Of a stretch of 47,403 bases of DNA, positions 8,618 through 18,150 are shown one piece after another (the stretch's first letter is position 1; each line of letters begins with the position of its first letter). Made by a program: the position numbers and the translations under genes. A model generated the notes under the pieces. The model saw only the letters and a program-made list of their open reading frames with translations. It was not told where the DNA came from and did no database searches. The stretch is from Blattamonas nauphoetae (Eukaryota > Preaxostyla > Oxymonadida). Location: positions 1 through 47,403 of the forward strand of contig JARBJD010000462.1 of the NCBI GenBank assembly GCA_033064195.1, in the 5' to 3' direction.

Positions 8618-10607
8618 CTAACGAGGAATTGCCTTTGTCAATGAAATTCCATAATTGAGAATGGTATTGTAAGCTTCATTGAAGGCAATGCTCATGTCTT
8701 TGCCACCAACAAGGATCTTGAAAATGGTTCGAAAGATTGGGAGTTTATTCAGACATAGGCACTTATAGTAGTAAAATAACCCGGCGAGGGTAAAATAACC
8801 CGGGGTGAAAACCCCCTTTTTTGGATCCCTCTTTCCGTCCATCCCATATTTCTCGGAACCAAAATTTTTTTGGGTCCCACTTTTTTTTCCATAATGTTTG
8901 TCTCAACTCCGAGTATCCATCAAGGTAGAAATCGAACCTCCAAAATAGGATTCTGGGCCGGGGGTGCCTATTTCGGAACCATATTTTGGCCTATTTTTGA
9001 CCCATTTTTGGCTCCTAAATAGGAGGTCCTTAACATTTAAGCTTAGAGGATCAGAACTTCACGACCACTTTTCTCCACGCCTGTTCAAAATTTTTCTTTC
9101 TCGTTTCATTTCTGGTTGTTTGGGATGTTTTTCTCTCGAAATCACAATTTTTGAAAAATGAAAAATCCTGGGGGGACCTGGGTGGAAATTCAGGGTCAAA
9201 ACTGATTTCCCTGTATACAAAGCTTAGTGATCTGAAAACTTGTTTTGATCATATCTCCACAACCAGACATAGTTCCGACATGAAGTTTTCACCAATATGG
9301 ATGTTTTGTTGGATTATATTTTTTTCTGAAAATTTTGAAAATTTTCGAAGACCTCCTATTTTAGCGTCTTTGATAGTTTTCGTGGTTTTCTCAGAATCAA
9401 CCCCAACTGCTCTCCTCCCAAGCACGATTCTAACCAATTTGAGCTTTTGGATTCGATTCTGATTGTGTTCGCATCCTTTTAATGAAATTTGGAGACGGGT
9501 GCATCATCCCATGTCAAGTGACAGCTCTCCTTTCCGAACCGAAGGCCAAAAACCCACAAAAAGAATCTCAACTGCCGCAAAGGGATTTTTCTCAAAATTT
9601 TCAGAAAAAAATATAATCCAACAAAACATCCATATTGGTGAAAACTTCATGTCGGAACTATGTCTGGTTGTGGAGATATGATCAAAACAAGTTTTCAGAT
9701 CACTAAGCTTTGTATACAGGGAAATCAGTTTTTGACCCTGAATTTCCACCCAGGTCCCCCCAGGATTTTTCATTTTCAAAAAATTGTGATTTCTGAGAGA
9801 AAACATCCCAAAACAACCAGAAATGAAACGAGAAAGAAAAAATTTTGAACAGGCGTGGAGAAAAGTGGTCGAAGTTCGGATCCTCTAAGCTTAAATGTTA
9901 AGGACCTCCTATTTAGGAGCCAAAAATGGGTCAAAAATAGGCCAAAATATGGTTCCGAAATAGGCACCCCCGGCCCAGAATCCTATTTTGGAGGTTCGAT
10001 TTCTACCTTGATGGATACTCGGAGTTGAGACAAACATTATGGAAAAAAAAGTGGGACCCAAAAAAATTTTGGTTCCGAGAAATATGGGATGGACGGAAAG
10101 AGGGATCCAAAAAAGGGGGTTTTCACCCCGGGTTATTTTACCCTCGCCGGGTTATTTTACTACTATATCAGACAGGTCATCCAGTTCAATCACCACATCA
10201 TTGATCCCAGTGAGTGTCGCAATCAGTGCACATAAATCACTTTGGTTTGTGATCAGTTTCTTCGATGGTTCAATGAGGTTATTCAGTAGTTTCTTTTCAC
10301 ATGCAAATGCATTCTTGTAAACTAGCAATAATTGATCTTTGAATGCTGCTATATTCGAAGTGTATTCTCTCAGTGGTATTGAACGACTTTGAATTGGAGC
10401 TGATGGATAGATCTCAAGTGGCGGTGGATCATATGTACCTGGAACATTCTCAAGTTCAACGTTTGCCCCTTGTTCATTGCGATCTTCTAACTTTAATCTT
10501 CCAGAAGTTGCTCCTTTATTGTCGATGATGACATTGTTGGTGATTGACGTTGGAACTGATGAAGAACTTGTGTGTTTCGTAAATTGACAACTTAGAATTG
10601 GCTGCAT
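8618..10607 (-). pseudogene. PSAP-containing virion-cluster gene, copy A, interrupted by a MITE
   Basis: The two flanks of the inserted element encode the same protein as the 203-residue frame at 26847-27458. The amino part holds LEDRNEQGANVELENVPG and the motif EIYPSAPIQSR, followed by a helical region. The carboxy part ends LNYGISLTKAIPR. The family is unknown. A PSAP tetrapeptide with a preceding PPPL stretch recalls ESCRT-recruiting late domains, which is a speculative reading. The ATG at 10605-10607 is the likely start. A 1.4-kb inverted-repeat element lies within the gene. Confidence 0.6.
8768..10165. mobile_element. Long-inverted-repeat MITE-like element 1, TA-flanked
   Basis: The element is almost a complete palindrome. 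Arms of about 580 bases (8768-9345 and 9588-10165) flank a centre of about 240 bases. Its ends carry a doubled motif: TAGTAGTAAAATAACCCGG followed 7 bases later by TAAAATAACCCGG. It is bounded by TA on both sides (8766-8767 and 10166-10167). The uninterrupted gene in copy B reads GCACTTGTCAG at the same place, consistent with insertion at a TA here. No transposase is encoded, since the long frames are mirror images of each other. TA duplication suggests mobilisation by a Tc1/mariner-type or other TA-targeting transposase. Confidence 0.85.
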
Positions 10608-10645
10608 CACTTTCTATAATAATAAAAAAATATATATTTATGTTT

Positions 10646-11593
10646 TTAATCACTCATATCTTTCTCCAAGTGTGCGAATCGAGCATATTCCGGCATATAT
10701 CCTGTTTGGTATTGACCCACATCTCTTGTTCGGTACGCTGCAGTTGTCTGTTCGTTCACAAATGTTGAGATGTTTGCTGAATAACGACCAAGGAAAGTTT
10801 GCAAATCTTCTGTTTTTGTGATGATTTCGAGAAACTGTGGATGAATTTGTTCCTTAAACGCTTTTCTTGCTTTCGTTCTCTGATGATCTGGATTGGAACT
10901 GATGAAACCTTCAACATAATCTTCAAGCCACTGATCCCACATCTTTGATGCAACTTTAGACTGAATGGAATTGAAAACCATATTGTCCAACACTCCTTTC
11001 CCAGTGTCTGCAGGTTGTTCTCGACTGGCTCGATACAGCTTCAAAGTATCATTCATAAATTCACCAACAGCTTTCTTCATTATTGCATAAGGTTGTTGTG
11101 ATCGTTGTGCTTGCATTTCTTGGTAGTTGACTTCACGATAGTTTCCTGGTAAATCGTATGTTCCAGTTTTGAGGAAGTTGTTGTGTGCAGCTTTGATTCT
11201 TCTTCCATGATCTTGACGAAATGATGAGTATGAAGTTTGTCTTCGCATATCTGGTGTTGGATTCATTGAATAGTATGTCTCGACGACAGGTCGACTGTTG
11301 TATGATGCAAGCATGAAACCATTTGCTGCAACCAGATCTCCATTGTCTCTATCGTAGACCATCACATCAGGCACTTTTCCATGTTTCTCCATTTCCACTC
11401 TCCAGTTTTGTCCAGTCCTTTCAATGTATTCCAAAGCTGATGGAACACTACTGAGTGCAGAATTGAATTTGGTGCGAATGTCATCATCAGCATAGATTCT
11501 TTTCATTGCATCCAAAGCCCCCTGATCATATCTCAGTTTCGGTTTCTTCGCTGGTGCTTTTCTCTTGGCGGGAATGTATTGTATCTTCGACAT
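10646..11593 (-). CDS. Uncharacterised 315-aa virion-cluster protein, copy A
   Basis: The first in-frame ATG is at 11593 (MSKIQYIPAKRKAPAKKPKL); an ATG at 11604 is in another frame. The amino end is basic and Pro/Lys-rich, followed by a segment MVYDRDNGDLVAANGF that aligns with a DRDGDGYSDD loop in the copy B protein (27478-28506), and then a long helical region. Shared landmarks with copy B are Y...AxxSxPSAxxxIxxxxxxxxxW, RRxxxSYxSFxQ and a conserved position opposite the ATPase. The function is unknown. It lies divergently to the ATPase with only 59 bases between starts, a pairing kept in copy B. Confidence 0.6.
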   Translation of the reverse strand: MSKIQYIPAKRKAPAKKPKLRYDQGALDAMKRIYADDDIRTKFNSALSSVPSALEYIERTGQNWRVEMEKHGKVPDVMVYDRDNGDLVAANGFMLASYNSRPVVETYYSMNPTPDMRRQTSYSSFRQDHGRRIKAAHNNFLKTGTYDLPGNYREVNYQEMQAQRSQQPYAIMKKAVGEFMNDTLKLYRASREQPADTGKGVLDNMVFNSIQSKVASKMWDQWLEDYVEGFISSNPDHQRTKARKAFKEQIHPQFLEIITKTEDLQTFLGRYSANISTFVNEQTTAAYRTRDVGQYQTGYMPEYARFAHLEKDMSD

Positions 11594-11652
11594 TGTGTTT
11601 TCATACAAAATAAAAAATCCAAAACTATATTTTAATTAGAGAGAAATCATAA
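11594..11652. promoter_or_regulatory. Divergent promoter region, 315-aa gene / ATPase (A)
   Basis: The minus-strand side has GATTTTTTATTTTGTATG upstream of the 315-aa gene. The plus-strand side has ATTTTAATTAGAGAGAAATC and ends ATAAATG at the ATPase start. Both sides therefore carry the T-rich core, and the ATPase side carries the TAAATG end. Confidence 0.5.
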
Positions 11653-12564
11653 ATGAAAAGAACGAATTCCATTCTGAGGGCACAGCCCGTATCTTCAACA
11701 ACAAAACCTTTGGTTTCGCGGAGGGTGGAACCCTCTTCTCTTACAGCATATGTGAATGTAAAACTGAGTGAAGCATCTAGTAGGAATGTTTCTCATGAAG
11801 TTCAATCACAGATTCATCCCGACCTAAATTTCAATCGCAACAGTGTTAATGTCCTCGTTGGTAACAGAGGAAGTGGAAAAACATTCAATGCTCTTCGAGA
11901 GGTTGCCAAGCTCCAGAATGTTCAAGTTCGGAATGAACTATTCCATTTGTTTGTCTTCGTCACTGATAAGAACATTGATCCAACCTTCGACAAATTCAAA
12001 CCAATACTGAACGTACCTTTTGTGAAAGTCAAATATGAAGATGCACTACCGTTTCTGTTGGAACTCTCTGAATCAAAAGCAGCCTATGAAGAGATCATTG
12101 ACAATCAGTGGCAAGACAGAATTACTGATGAGTGTCGAGAGGATCTCTTTGACTCACTTTACATTGATGATTTCTCAGTGAAGAATCTCCAAACGATTAT
12201 CCTCTTGGATGACTGTCGCAGAATTCTTGGGGAACGTAGAACATCCAAAAATAGAATGACAATGATGGACCTATTATTGGAGAATCGACAACCGAAATTC
12301 ACATTCTTTCTGACGATGCATGAGCTGTTCAGTTTGTCAGCAGATATGAAGTCAAACATTGATTCGATGTGGATCTTTGGAGGATTCAACAAAGAACGAA
12401 TCAGTAGAGTGTATCCTCAGTTGAACTCACCAATTGATATTCGACACTTCTGGAATGTCTACCAAAGGAAACAAAAATGTGAAGCAGTCATTCTTCGATA
12501 CAATACAGATGGAGTTGCTCTGACAGAGATCAACAAAGAAGGTTTAATCCGGACTGTCCGTTAA
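11653..12564 (+). CDS. Packaging ATPase (A32/FtsK-HerA type), copy A
   Basis: This is an intact 303-residue protein. A Walker A motif GNRGSGKT lies at residues 70-77 and a Walker B motif TIILLDD at 181-187. A conserved block ENRQPKFTFFLTMHELFSLS follows, then MWIFGGFNKERISRV, as in the genome-packaging ATPases of Polintons, virophages and large DNA viruses. It would drive DNA into the capsid. The copy B protein (28540-29427) has the same motifs and length. It is the most securely identified gene of copy A. Its 3' end overlaps the end of an oppositely oriented small gene by about 20 bases. Confidence 0.85.
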   Translation: MKRTNSILRAQPVSSTTKPLVSRRVEPSSLTAYVNVKLSEASSRNVSHEVQSQIHPDLNFNRNSVNVLVGNRGSGKTFNALREVAKLQNVQVRNELFHLFVFVTDKNIDPTFDKFKPILNVPFVKVKYEDALPFLLELSESKAAYEEIIDNQWQDRITDECREDLFDSLYIDDFSVKNLQTIILLDDCRRILGERRTSKNRMTMMDLLLENRQPKFTFFLTMHELFSLSADMKSNIDSMWIFGGFNKERISRVYPQLNSPIDIRHFWNVYQRKQKCEAVILRYNTDGVALTEINKEGLIRTVR

Positions 12565-12785
12565 CTCTTGGATAAGGTTTCCAATGGTCTCGTCAAGACT
12601 TCGAAGCCTCATGCTGAGAGTATCTGTCAACGTTCGAATTGATTCTTCAATGTCTGATAATCTTTGGTCAATCGAGAGTGAATTAGGAGGAGTGGAAGCA
12701 TCAACGTATCGTTTCCTCAGTGCAATCTCACCTCCTATTGTTGTGATTCTGTATCCATCAATTCTGATTAACCGAATAAGTTTCT
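12544..12785 (-). pseudogene. Small coiled-coil gene (IDGYRIT family), copy A, partial
   Basis: The minus-strand frame encodes LIRIDGYRITTIGGEIALRK and then a heptad-like helix (LSDIEESIRTLTDTLSMRLR). It matches the 110-residue protein at 29540-29872 (MIKIDGYRITKTKGVIALRK). Upstream the frame runs into the satellite at 12786-13260 and stays open, but that part is low-complexity and unlikely to be native. In copy A the gene faces the ATPase; in copy B it follows the ATPase in the same direction. A rearrangement has therefore happened here. The function is unknown. Confidence 0.55.
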
Positions 12786-13260
12786 GAGAGATATAGGGTG
12801 GTGGTTGAGTAGTTGATAAGAATAAGTGTAGGGAAATAGGTGGCATAGACAAGGGTGATTGGGCATAGGTGAAAAGATAGGTTTGGGGGAAAGAGGTGAA
12901 GAGACAAGGATGATTGGGCATAGTGAAGAGATTGGGAGGGGTGAAGGAGGCATTGATGAGGGGGCATTGATGTTGGGATATTGATGAGTGGCATTGTTGA
13001 GTGATATTGATGAGGGGGGCATGATTGTGTGGACATGGTTGAGTGGCATTGATGAGGTGGCATGGTTGAGTGGGGTATTGATGAGGAGACATTGATGTTG
13101 AAATACGTGTCATGAGTGGAAATGTGGGTTGGTGAAGAGACATGATTGAGGAGACATGATTGTGTGGACAGTGTTGATTTGACATTGTTGAGTGGGCATT
13201 GTTGAGGAGACATGATTGTGTGGACATTGATGACTCAGGAGCTGATGTGCGTATTACATA
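12786..13260. repeat. Degenerate satellite, element-end type
   Basis: The sequence is made of short units such as TTGATGAGGGGGCAT, TTGTTGAGTGGCATT and CATGATTGTGTGGACA. Read on the minus strand they become CATCAATGTC- and TCAACAATGCC-like units, the same style as the satellite that follows the helicase at 45652-46140. All three minus-strand frames stay open over most of it, because the units hold no stop triplets in that direction. I read it as the right-end satellite of the oppositely oriented copy C. Confidence 0.6.
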
Positions 13261-13339
13261 TCGAGATTTGTGTTTTGGAAAAGGGGATTGGGGTGGAATA
13301 GGTGAACAGGATTTGTTGAATGGACAGCATTGACAGTGG

Positions 13340-14110
13340 AATTGGTGTGAGGAATTGGTGGTTGTTCATAAGTGTTATTGGTGTCAACGTGTCAATGGAA
13401 AAATCGGGACTTTTATTTTGTTTATTTTTTGGGAGGTCCACAGGTCCACAAGTCCACATGTCCACTTTGTACAAAATGGTTAAATACAATAAATCAATAT
13501 TTTTTATTTTTATCTTTGTCAACTGTGAAAAAATGCTCACTGGTGAAAAGTCCACAGAGCAGAGGCATGGTGAAATGGAGTGACATTGTTGGAAAAGAAT
13601 ATATTGACAGATCAATTGGCATAAGGAATTGATGAGTCTTCACTAGTGCGATTGGTGTCAACGTGTCAATGGAAAAATCGGGTATTTTATTTTATTTATT
13701 TTTTAGGAGGTCCACAGGTCCACAAGTCCACATGTCCACAGAAATGTCTATATACAATCAAATCACTATACTCTATGTGTCTCTTTTTCAACTGGCAATA
13801 AAAAATATCCACAGGTCCACATGTCCACATTGGTAGGGGCATGGGAGAATAGTAGGCTATTGTTGGAAAAGAATATATTGACAGATCAATTGGCACGATC
13901 ATTTGGGGGTTGTTTCCTAATGCTATTGGTGTCAACGTGTCAATGGAAAAATCGGGTATTTTATTTTATTTATTTTTTAGGAGGTCCACAGGTCCACAAG
14001 TCCACATGGCCACAGACATGGGTATATACGAACAAATCATTATACTCTATGTGTCTCTTTTTCAACTGCCAACCAAAAATATTCACAGGTCCACATGTCC
14101 ACTGACTAGT
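13340..14110 (+). repeat. Three tandem units of a GTCCACA-bearing subterminal repeat
   Basis: Each unit (starting near 13375, 13645 and 13920) has GGTGTCAACGTGTCAATGG, AAAAATCGGG, a T-rich stretch of TTTATTTATTTTTT type, and then four tandem octamers GTCCACAN (GGTCCACAGGTCCACAAG). A TGGAAAAGAATATATTGACA block with AGATCAATTGGCA follows in the first two units. Spacing is about 275 bases. No coding is supported. Confidence 0.75.
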
Positions 14111-14440
14111 TAGAATTTAGATGGATATTTTTGAAAGAACTTTTTTGGGCTCAAAGCTGGCATATTACATAAATCAGTTTTGTGTTTGTGGACTTTTACT
14201 TTGATTCCACAATTTTCTTCATATTTTAGATTGACTGTTGACAAAGATAATAAAGAAGATATTGGTTTGATTGTATGAGGTCATTTTTGATCATTGCTCA
14301 CAGCTGGAATATTACATTTCTCATTTTTAATTATGTGGACTTTTTACTTTTGATGCCACAATTTTCTTCATATTGTATAATGACAGTTGACAAATATAAA
14401 AATAAAAGATATTGATTTGAATGTAAAAAGCCATTAATGT
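14111..14440. other. A+T-rich spacer with internal duplication
   Basis: No gene is seen. A phrase of the form GTGGACTTTTACTTTGATTC, then CACAATTTTCTTCATA and TGACTGTTGACAAA occurs twice (near 14190 and 14335), and once more near 15278 beyond the hAT insertion. It is a minor repeat of the same subterminal region. Confidence 0.5.
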
Positions 14441-14693
14441 GACGTATTCAGTGTGCAATGTGGACATGTGGACTTGTGGACCTGTGGACCTGTGGATTTA
14501 TAAACAAAATAAAAGTCCCGATTTTTCCATTGACACGTTGACACCAATAGCACTAGTGAAGACTCATCAATTCCTTATGCCAATTGATCTGTCAATATAT
14601 TCTTTTCCAACAATTGATGTGCATTTGAGCGTGCCTCTGCTCTGTGGACTTTTGGACTTGTTGGTATTTTCGATTGACAGATAAACAAATGTG
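14441..14693 (-). repeat. Inverted copy of the subterminal repeat (inner)
   Basis: It reads as the reverse complement of the units at 13340-14110, including TGTGGACCTGTGGACCTGTG, CCCGATTTTTCCATTGACAC and TGTCAATATATTCTTTTCCA. It ends where the hAT-type element begins. Confidence 0.75.
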
Positions 14694-15214
14694 CAGGCTT
14701 CTGATTTGATCCCAGTGATCCCAGTCGGATCTGATCCCACTAAATACCTACAATACCATTTCGTTTCTTTCATTTCAAAAAAGTCTTCTTATATATGATA
14801 TTTGAATGGAAAAAAAAGTAAAAAGGAAAATGGTCACTTCATAGATCATGAAAATGCAAACTTTGGGTGCTGCTGTTTCAGTTTGTTCTACAACAATAAT
14901 TATAAAAACAAGTCGATAATGCGTTATTATGTCTTCTTTGATGGTTTTTTCTCACTGACTAAAGTCAATGAAGGGAATACATCGAAAAAAGAAGTGTTGG
15001 TGATTGTGATCGTGCGTGTTTTTGGGAAATAAGAGCTGTCTGAAATATTGAAGAGCATTATGTGAAAACAAGAAGTGAATTGAACATGATTAATGAAGTG
15101 ATAATGAGAAAATCTCAAAGGAAAAGAGTTGAAATTTGATCTCAGTCCAAATTTAGGCACTGACATCAATTGATCCCAGTTTTACCTATTTTGATGGGAC
15201 TACTCAGATGCCTG
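14694..15214 (-). mobile_element. hAT-type MITE, copy 1 (521 bp)
   Basis: The ends are imperfect inverted repeats, CAGGCTTCTGATTTG on the left and, reading inward, CAGGCATCTGAGTAG on the right. They are flanked by a perfect 8-bp duplication CAAATGTG at 14686-14693 and 15215-15222. Eight-base duplications with CAGG-type ends are typical of hAT transposons. The body matches the 511-bp copy at 36950-37460 in the opposite orientation, including a shared non-coding frame beginning MMSVPKFGLRSNFNS. No transposase is present, so it is non-autonomous. Confidence 0.92.
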
Positions 15215-15222
15215 CAAATGTG

Positions 15223-15646
15223 TGCAATATTGATACTCCGACATGATCTGACAGCTTACAAAGAAACATATATGATGTGGACTTTTACCTTTTGATACCA
15301 CAATTTTCTTCATAATATATAATGACAGTTGACAAATATAAAAATAAAAGATATATTGTTTTGATTGTAAAAAGCCATTAATGTGACGTATTCAGTGTGC
15401 AATGTGGACTTGTGGACTTGTGGACCTGTGGACCTCCTAAAAAATAAATAAAATAAAATACCCGATTTTTCCATTGACACGTTGACACCAATCGCACTAG
15501 TGAAGACTCATCAATTCCTTATGCCAATTGATCTGTCAATATATTCTTTTCCAACAATGTCACTCCATTTCACCATGCCTCTGCTCCGTGGACTTTGGGA
15601 TATTGACCCAATGACACCAGTCTGCTTTCAAAAATATATCTGATCC
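15223..15646 (-). repeat. Inverted copy of the subterminal repeat (outer)
   Basis: This is a second reverse-complement unit, with GTGACGTATTCAGTGTGCAA, GTGGACCTGTGGACCTCC, CCCGATTTTTCCATTGACAC and CAATGTCACTCCATTTCACC. It lies directly beyond the helicase stop of copy C. Together with 13340-14110 it makes a large inverted arrangement around 14.4 kb. Confidence 0.7.
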
Positions 15647-18125
15647 TTAGATCTCATCGTCAGTGTTTTCTTCGTCAACGTCTGCATGAATTGCTGCTTG
15701 TCTCAAAAGTGCAGCATATTTAGGATCGATAAAGTAACAGAACGTTTGCTTTCCATTAATTCTTTTCTGTTTAACTGTACAATGCTCATGTAAGTCCATC
15801 TGAAATGTCTTGAGCTTTTTGTAGTATTCAGGCATCAGTTCAGCCGCATAGGAGCGAGGCATTCCTTTCTCCAATTCGTCAATGTGTTCCAGGCAAAAGT
15901 CTCCAATTGCTGATCTAGACACCTCCTGGAGTAGACATCTTGCATCTGTGTTTGGCAATTGTCTTGGATTGAATTTAGAAATGTCCCTTTGTCTGAAGTA
16001 GGTCAACAAATGTGAGTAGAATTCAGGAGAGAATGAGCGAATGAGGTTTAGGAAATAGTTGGCATCATCCTTACGTTTATTGGACACTTTGCACACGCAG
16101 TAACGTCTATCGTCGACTTCAATCTTTACTGGATATGCGTTGTTTGTACAGAAGATTAGATTGGCTACATTCTCGGCATCACGACGAGCGATTCCTTTCT
16201 CGTTTGCTCTGAAACTTGTATCTGATATTATGGATTTGAGAGCATCAAAATTGGACATTCTTTCCTCACCAGCATTCTTCAGTTCATTGCAGACAATCAG
16301 CATCTTTCCCTCAATCACTGTATTGAATGTACCACATAGTTCCTGAATATCGGTTATATTTGGAGCAGAGTATCCACGCATTAGTTCACAGAGCACATTG
16401 GTCCACACATTCTTGCCAATTCCTTGCATTCCCTTCAAGATTATGACAGACGCTGTCTTCTGACCTGGATTCTGAATGACGAATGAAATCCAATTCAAGA
16501 TGAAGTTGTACAATTCGTCACTGTTGTCGGAAATTATCTCTTTGGTGAAATCCAAGAATGGTTGAACAAGCTCATTGTTTACTTCATCAACGAATGGGTA
16601 TTTGTATCCTTGAAATAGTGAGAACATTTCTGGATTGTCACTGATGAATCGAATGCCATTGACCATAAAACGATTGCGATTGTCCTCGAATAAGCTTTGG
16701 CAATTGAATACTTTCACTTTCTTTGGATCCTCGTTTGGTATGGTCACTTTTATTGATTTCAACAATCTTAGGACATTGCTTTCTTTCTGAACATTGACGC
16801 AGTAGCAGAGATCAAGCGAACTGTATTCTTTCACAATGCAAAGCAACGATACTTCAATACAGCGAAGAACTTTCAGCAGATCTCTCAGAACTTCCTTTTC
16901 TGAATTGTATTCTTTATTCGTGGCCTTTTTTTCTGATCGTAGAGAAGTCAAATGGAGACAGAAGATCAATTTTGTCTTTGTATGGCTCATCATTGCTTTG
17001 TTCAAGGCATTGGTCCTCCTCGGATTCATCAATGCTGTCAAATACATCTGAGACATCGTAGTCTGTGAGAGGAATAACGAGTTCATTATTGTAGTATTTC
17101 TCGTTGTGGATTCGAATGATTTTGACGAGTACTCCTGGATGCGAAATATTTGATGCGTATCTGATTCTTTGAGCATCCCAATTCATTTTTGTATTCTCTG
17201 TTAATGTATTGTGAGCATAGACGTCTTGGTACGTTTGGTCCAGCATCTCGTCAGTGAATCCATCAATTTGTCGCAATGAATTGAGTCCAGCAAACAATGG
17301 CAACAGGGAGACTTCATCCTCGAGTGAACGAGAGCCAGAATCATTGTGGATTGTCAGTCCTGTCAATCCTTTTCTGATTACCTCTGCTTGCTTCAAAGAA
17401 TACTGTTGAATTGAATCACTGTCGAATGTAGGAACTTTTGGACCCTCTGTCTTTGGAGGCTTGACTGATGGCTTCTTATCTGATGGAATTGGCTTCAATG
17501 CAATGCACAGATTGGACAGTACATCCGACAATGATGCCAGTTTGAAGAGCTGATTAAAATCATTCAATGTTGAATATGTATGGATTGTATTCTTGCCTTC
17601 GACCTTCCTTTGCACTCTTGATTTTGGTTGCACAATCCAGCGCAGATTGGAGTCTACACAAGCGAACAAATCCACATCGTATTGCTCAGTTTTCTTTACC
17701 TTCACCATTGAATTCTTTTCCAGTTTGTATCCGTCAATATCGCAGTAGATGTGAAGGCCACCAGAACCAGTCACGACTAATCCGACATTTTTAGGTAGTA
17801 CATCAATCACTGATTGTCTGATTTTGGTTTTGGTTTCTTCATTAGCATCCTTATTCAAGACGTCAATGTCCACGACTGCTAGATTGGTCACATGTGCAAT
17901 ATTTATCGCTGTTCCTGTCTTTCTGTTTCCAGCATTATCGGTTGAAGCACCTTCGCTATATTTCTTGTAGTCATATATTGGTACTTCATGAGCTCTCAAA
18001 CGATCATTCAAAGATTGTATTTCGACTGGAGTGCCGTTGAACAATGCTTCGAAATGATCGTCGATCAATCCAGGATTAATGGCACAAATGTCATTGACTT
18101 TTTTGTCTTCAACTTTTGTGTTCAT
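15647..18125 (-). pseudogene. Primase-SF3 helicase gene, copy C
   Basis: The amino part is an archaeo-eukaryotic-type primase. A metal-binding DID lies in NLAVVDIDVLN near residue 86, and GSGGLHIYCDIDGY near 120 carries the catalytic His. The carboxy part is a superfamily 3 helicase with Walker A GMQGIGKN, Walker B MLIVCNE and motif C NLIFCTNN in order, ending in an acidic tail. Such D5-like proteins unwind and prime viral DNA. The two parts lie in different frames, so the gene looks broken about once; a programmed shift cannot be excluded. A near relative lies at 43136-45651. Both share an upstream TTATCTCCTTAGAAAGAATG that differs from the late-type motif. Confidence 0.8.
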
Positions 18126-18150
18126 TCTTTCTAAGGAGATAAAATATTAG
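18126..18150 (-). promoter_or_regulatory. Primase-type upstream motif (copy C)
   Basis: On the minus strand TTTTATCTCCTTAGAAAG stands directly before AATG. The same string precedes the primase of copy B at 43118-43139. It may be an early-type promoter. The TCCTTAG could also be read as a splice acceptor, but no upstream exon is seen. Confidence 0.45.

Larger units (their letters stand above)
1390..12790 (+). mobile_element. Polinton/Maverick-like element, copy A (structural half), fossil
   Basis: The order is left-end repeats, S74 fibre, 136-aa-type gene, two capsid-like genes, two small MAPG proteins, PSAP-containing gene, 315-aa protein and packaging ATPase. The same order occurs in copy B from 18740. 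No polymerase, integrase or primase is seen in this orientation, because the element meets oppositely oriented satellite at about 12790. Several genes remain fully open while others are broken, so it looks partly degraded and fairly young. The proteins differ from copy B at many positions. The left limit is uncertain, because R1 and R2 may be extra duplications. Confidence 0.75.

Noticed and set aside
8964-9967. Mirror-image frames MPISEPYFGLFLTHFW... on both strands
   Set aside because: They are the two arms of a palindromic element; no transposase-like motif is present.
12786-13227. Low-complexity amino end of a 227-residue minus-strand frame (rich in H, P, S, N)
   Set aside because: All three minus-strand frames are open through the satellite because its units hold no stop triplets; composition is repeat-driven, so it is not a real protein domain.
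12790-14110. CRISPR array in the spaced repeats
   Set aside because: Units are long, degenerate and eukaryotic-satellite-like, with no constant repeat of 20-40 bases and unique spacers, and no cas genes.
18126-18150. Intron acceptor TCCTTAG before the primase start
   Set aside because: No upstream exon or donor is recognisable in either copy, and the string is followed directly by the ATG in both; a promoter or leader motif is simpler.
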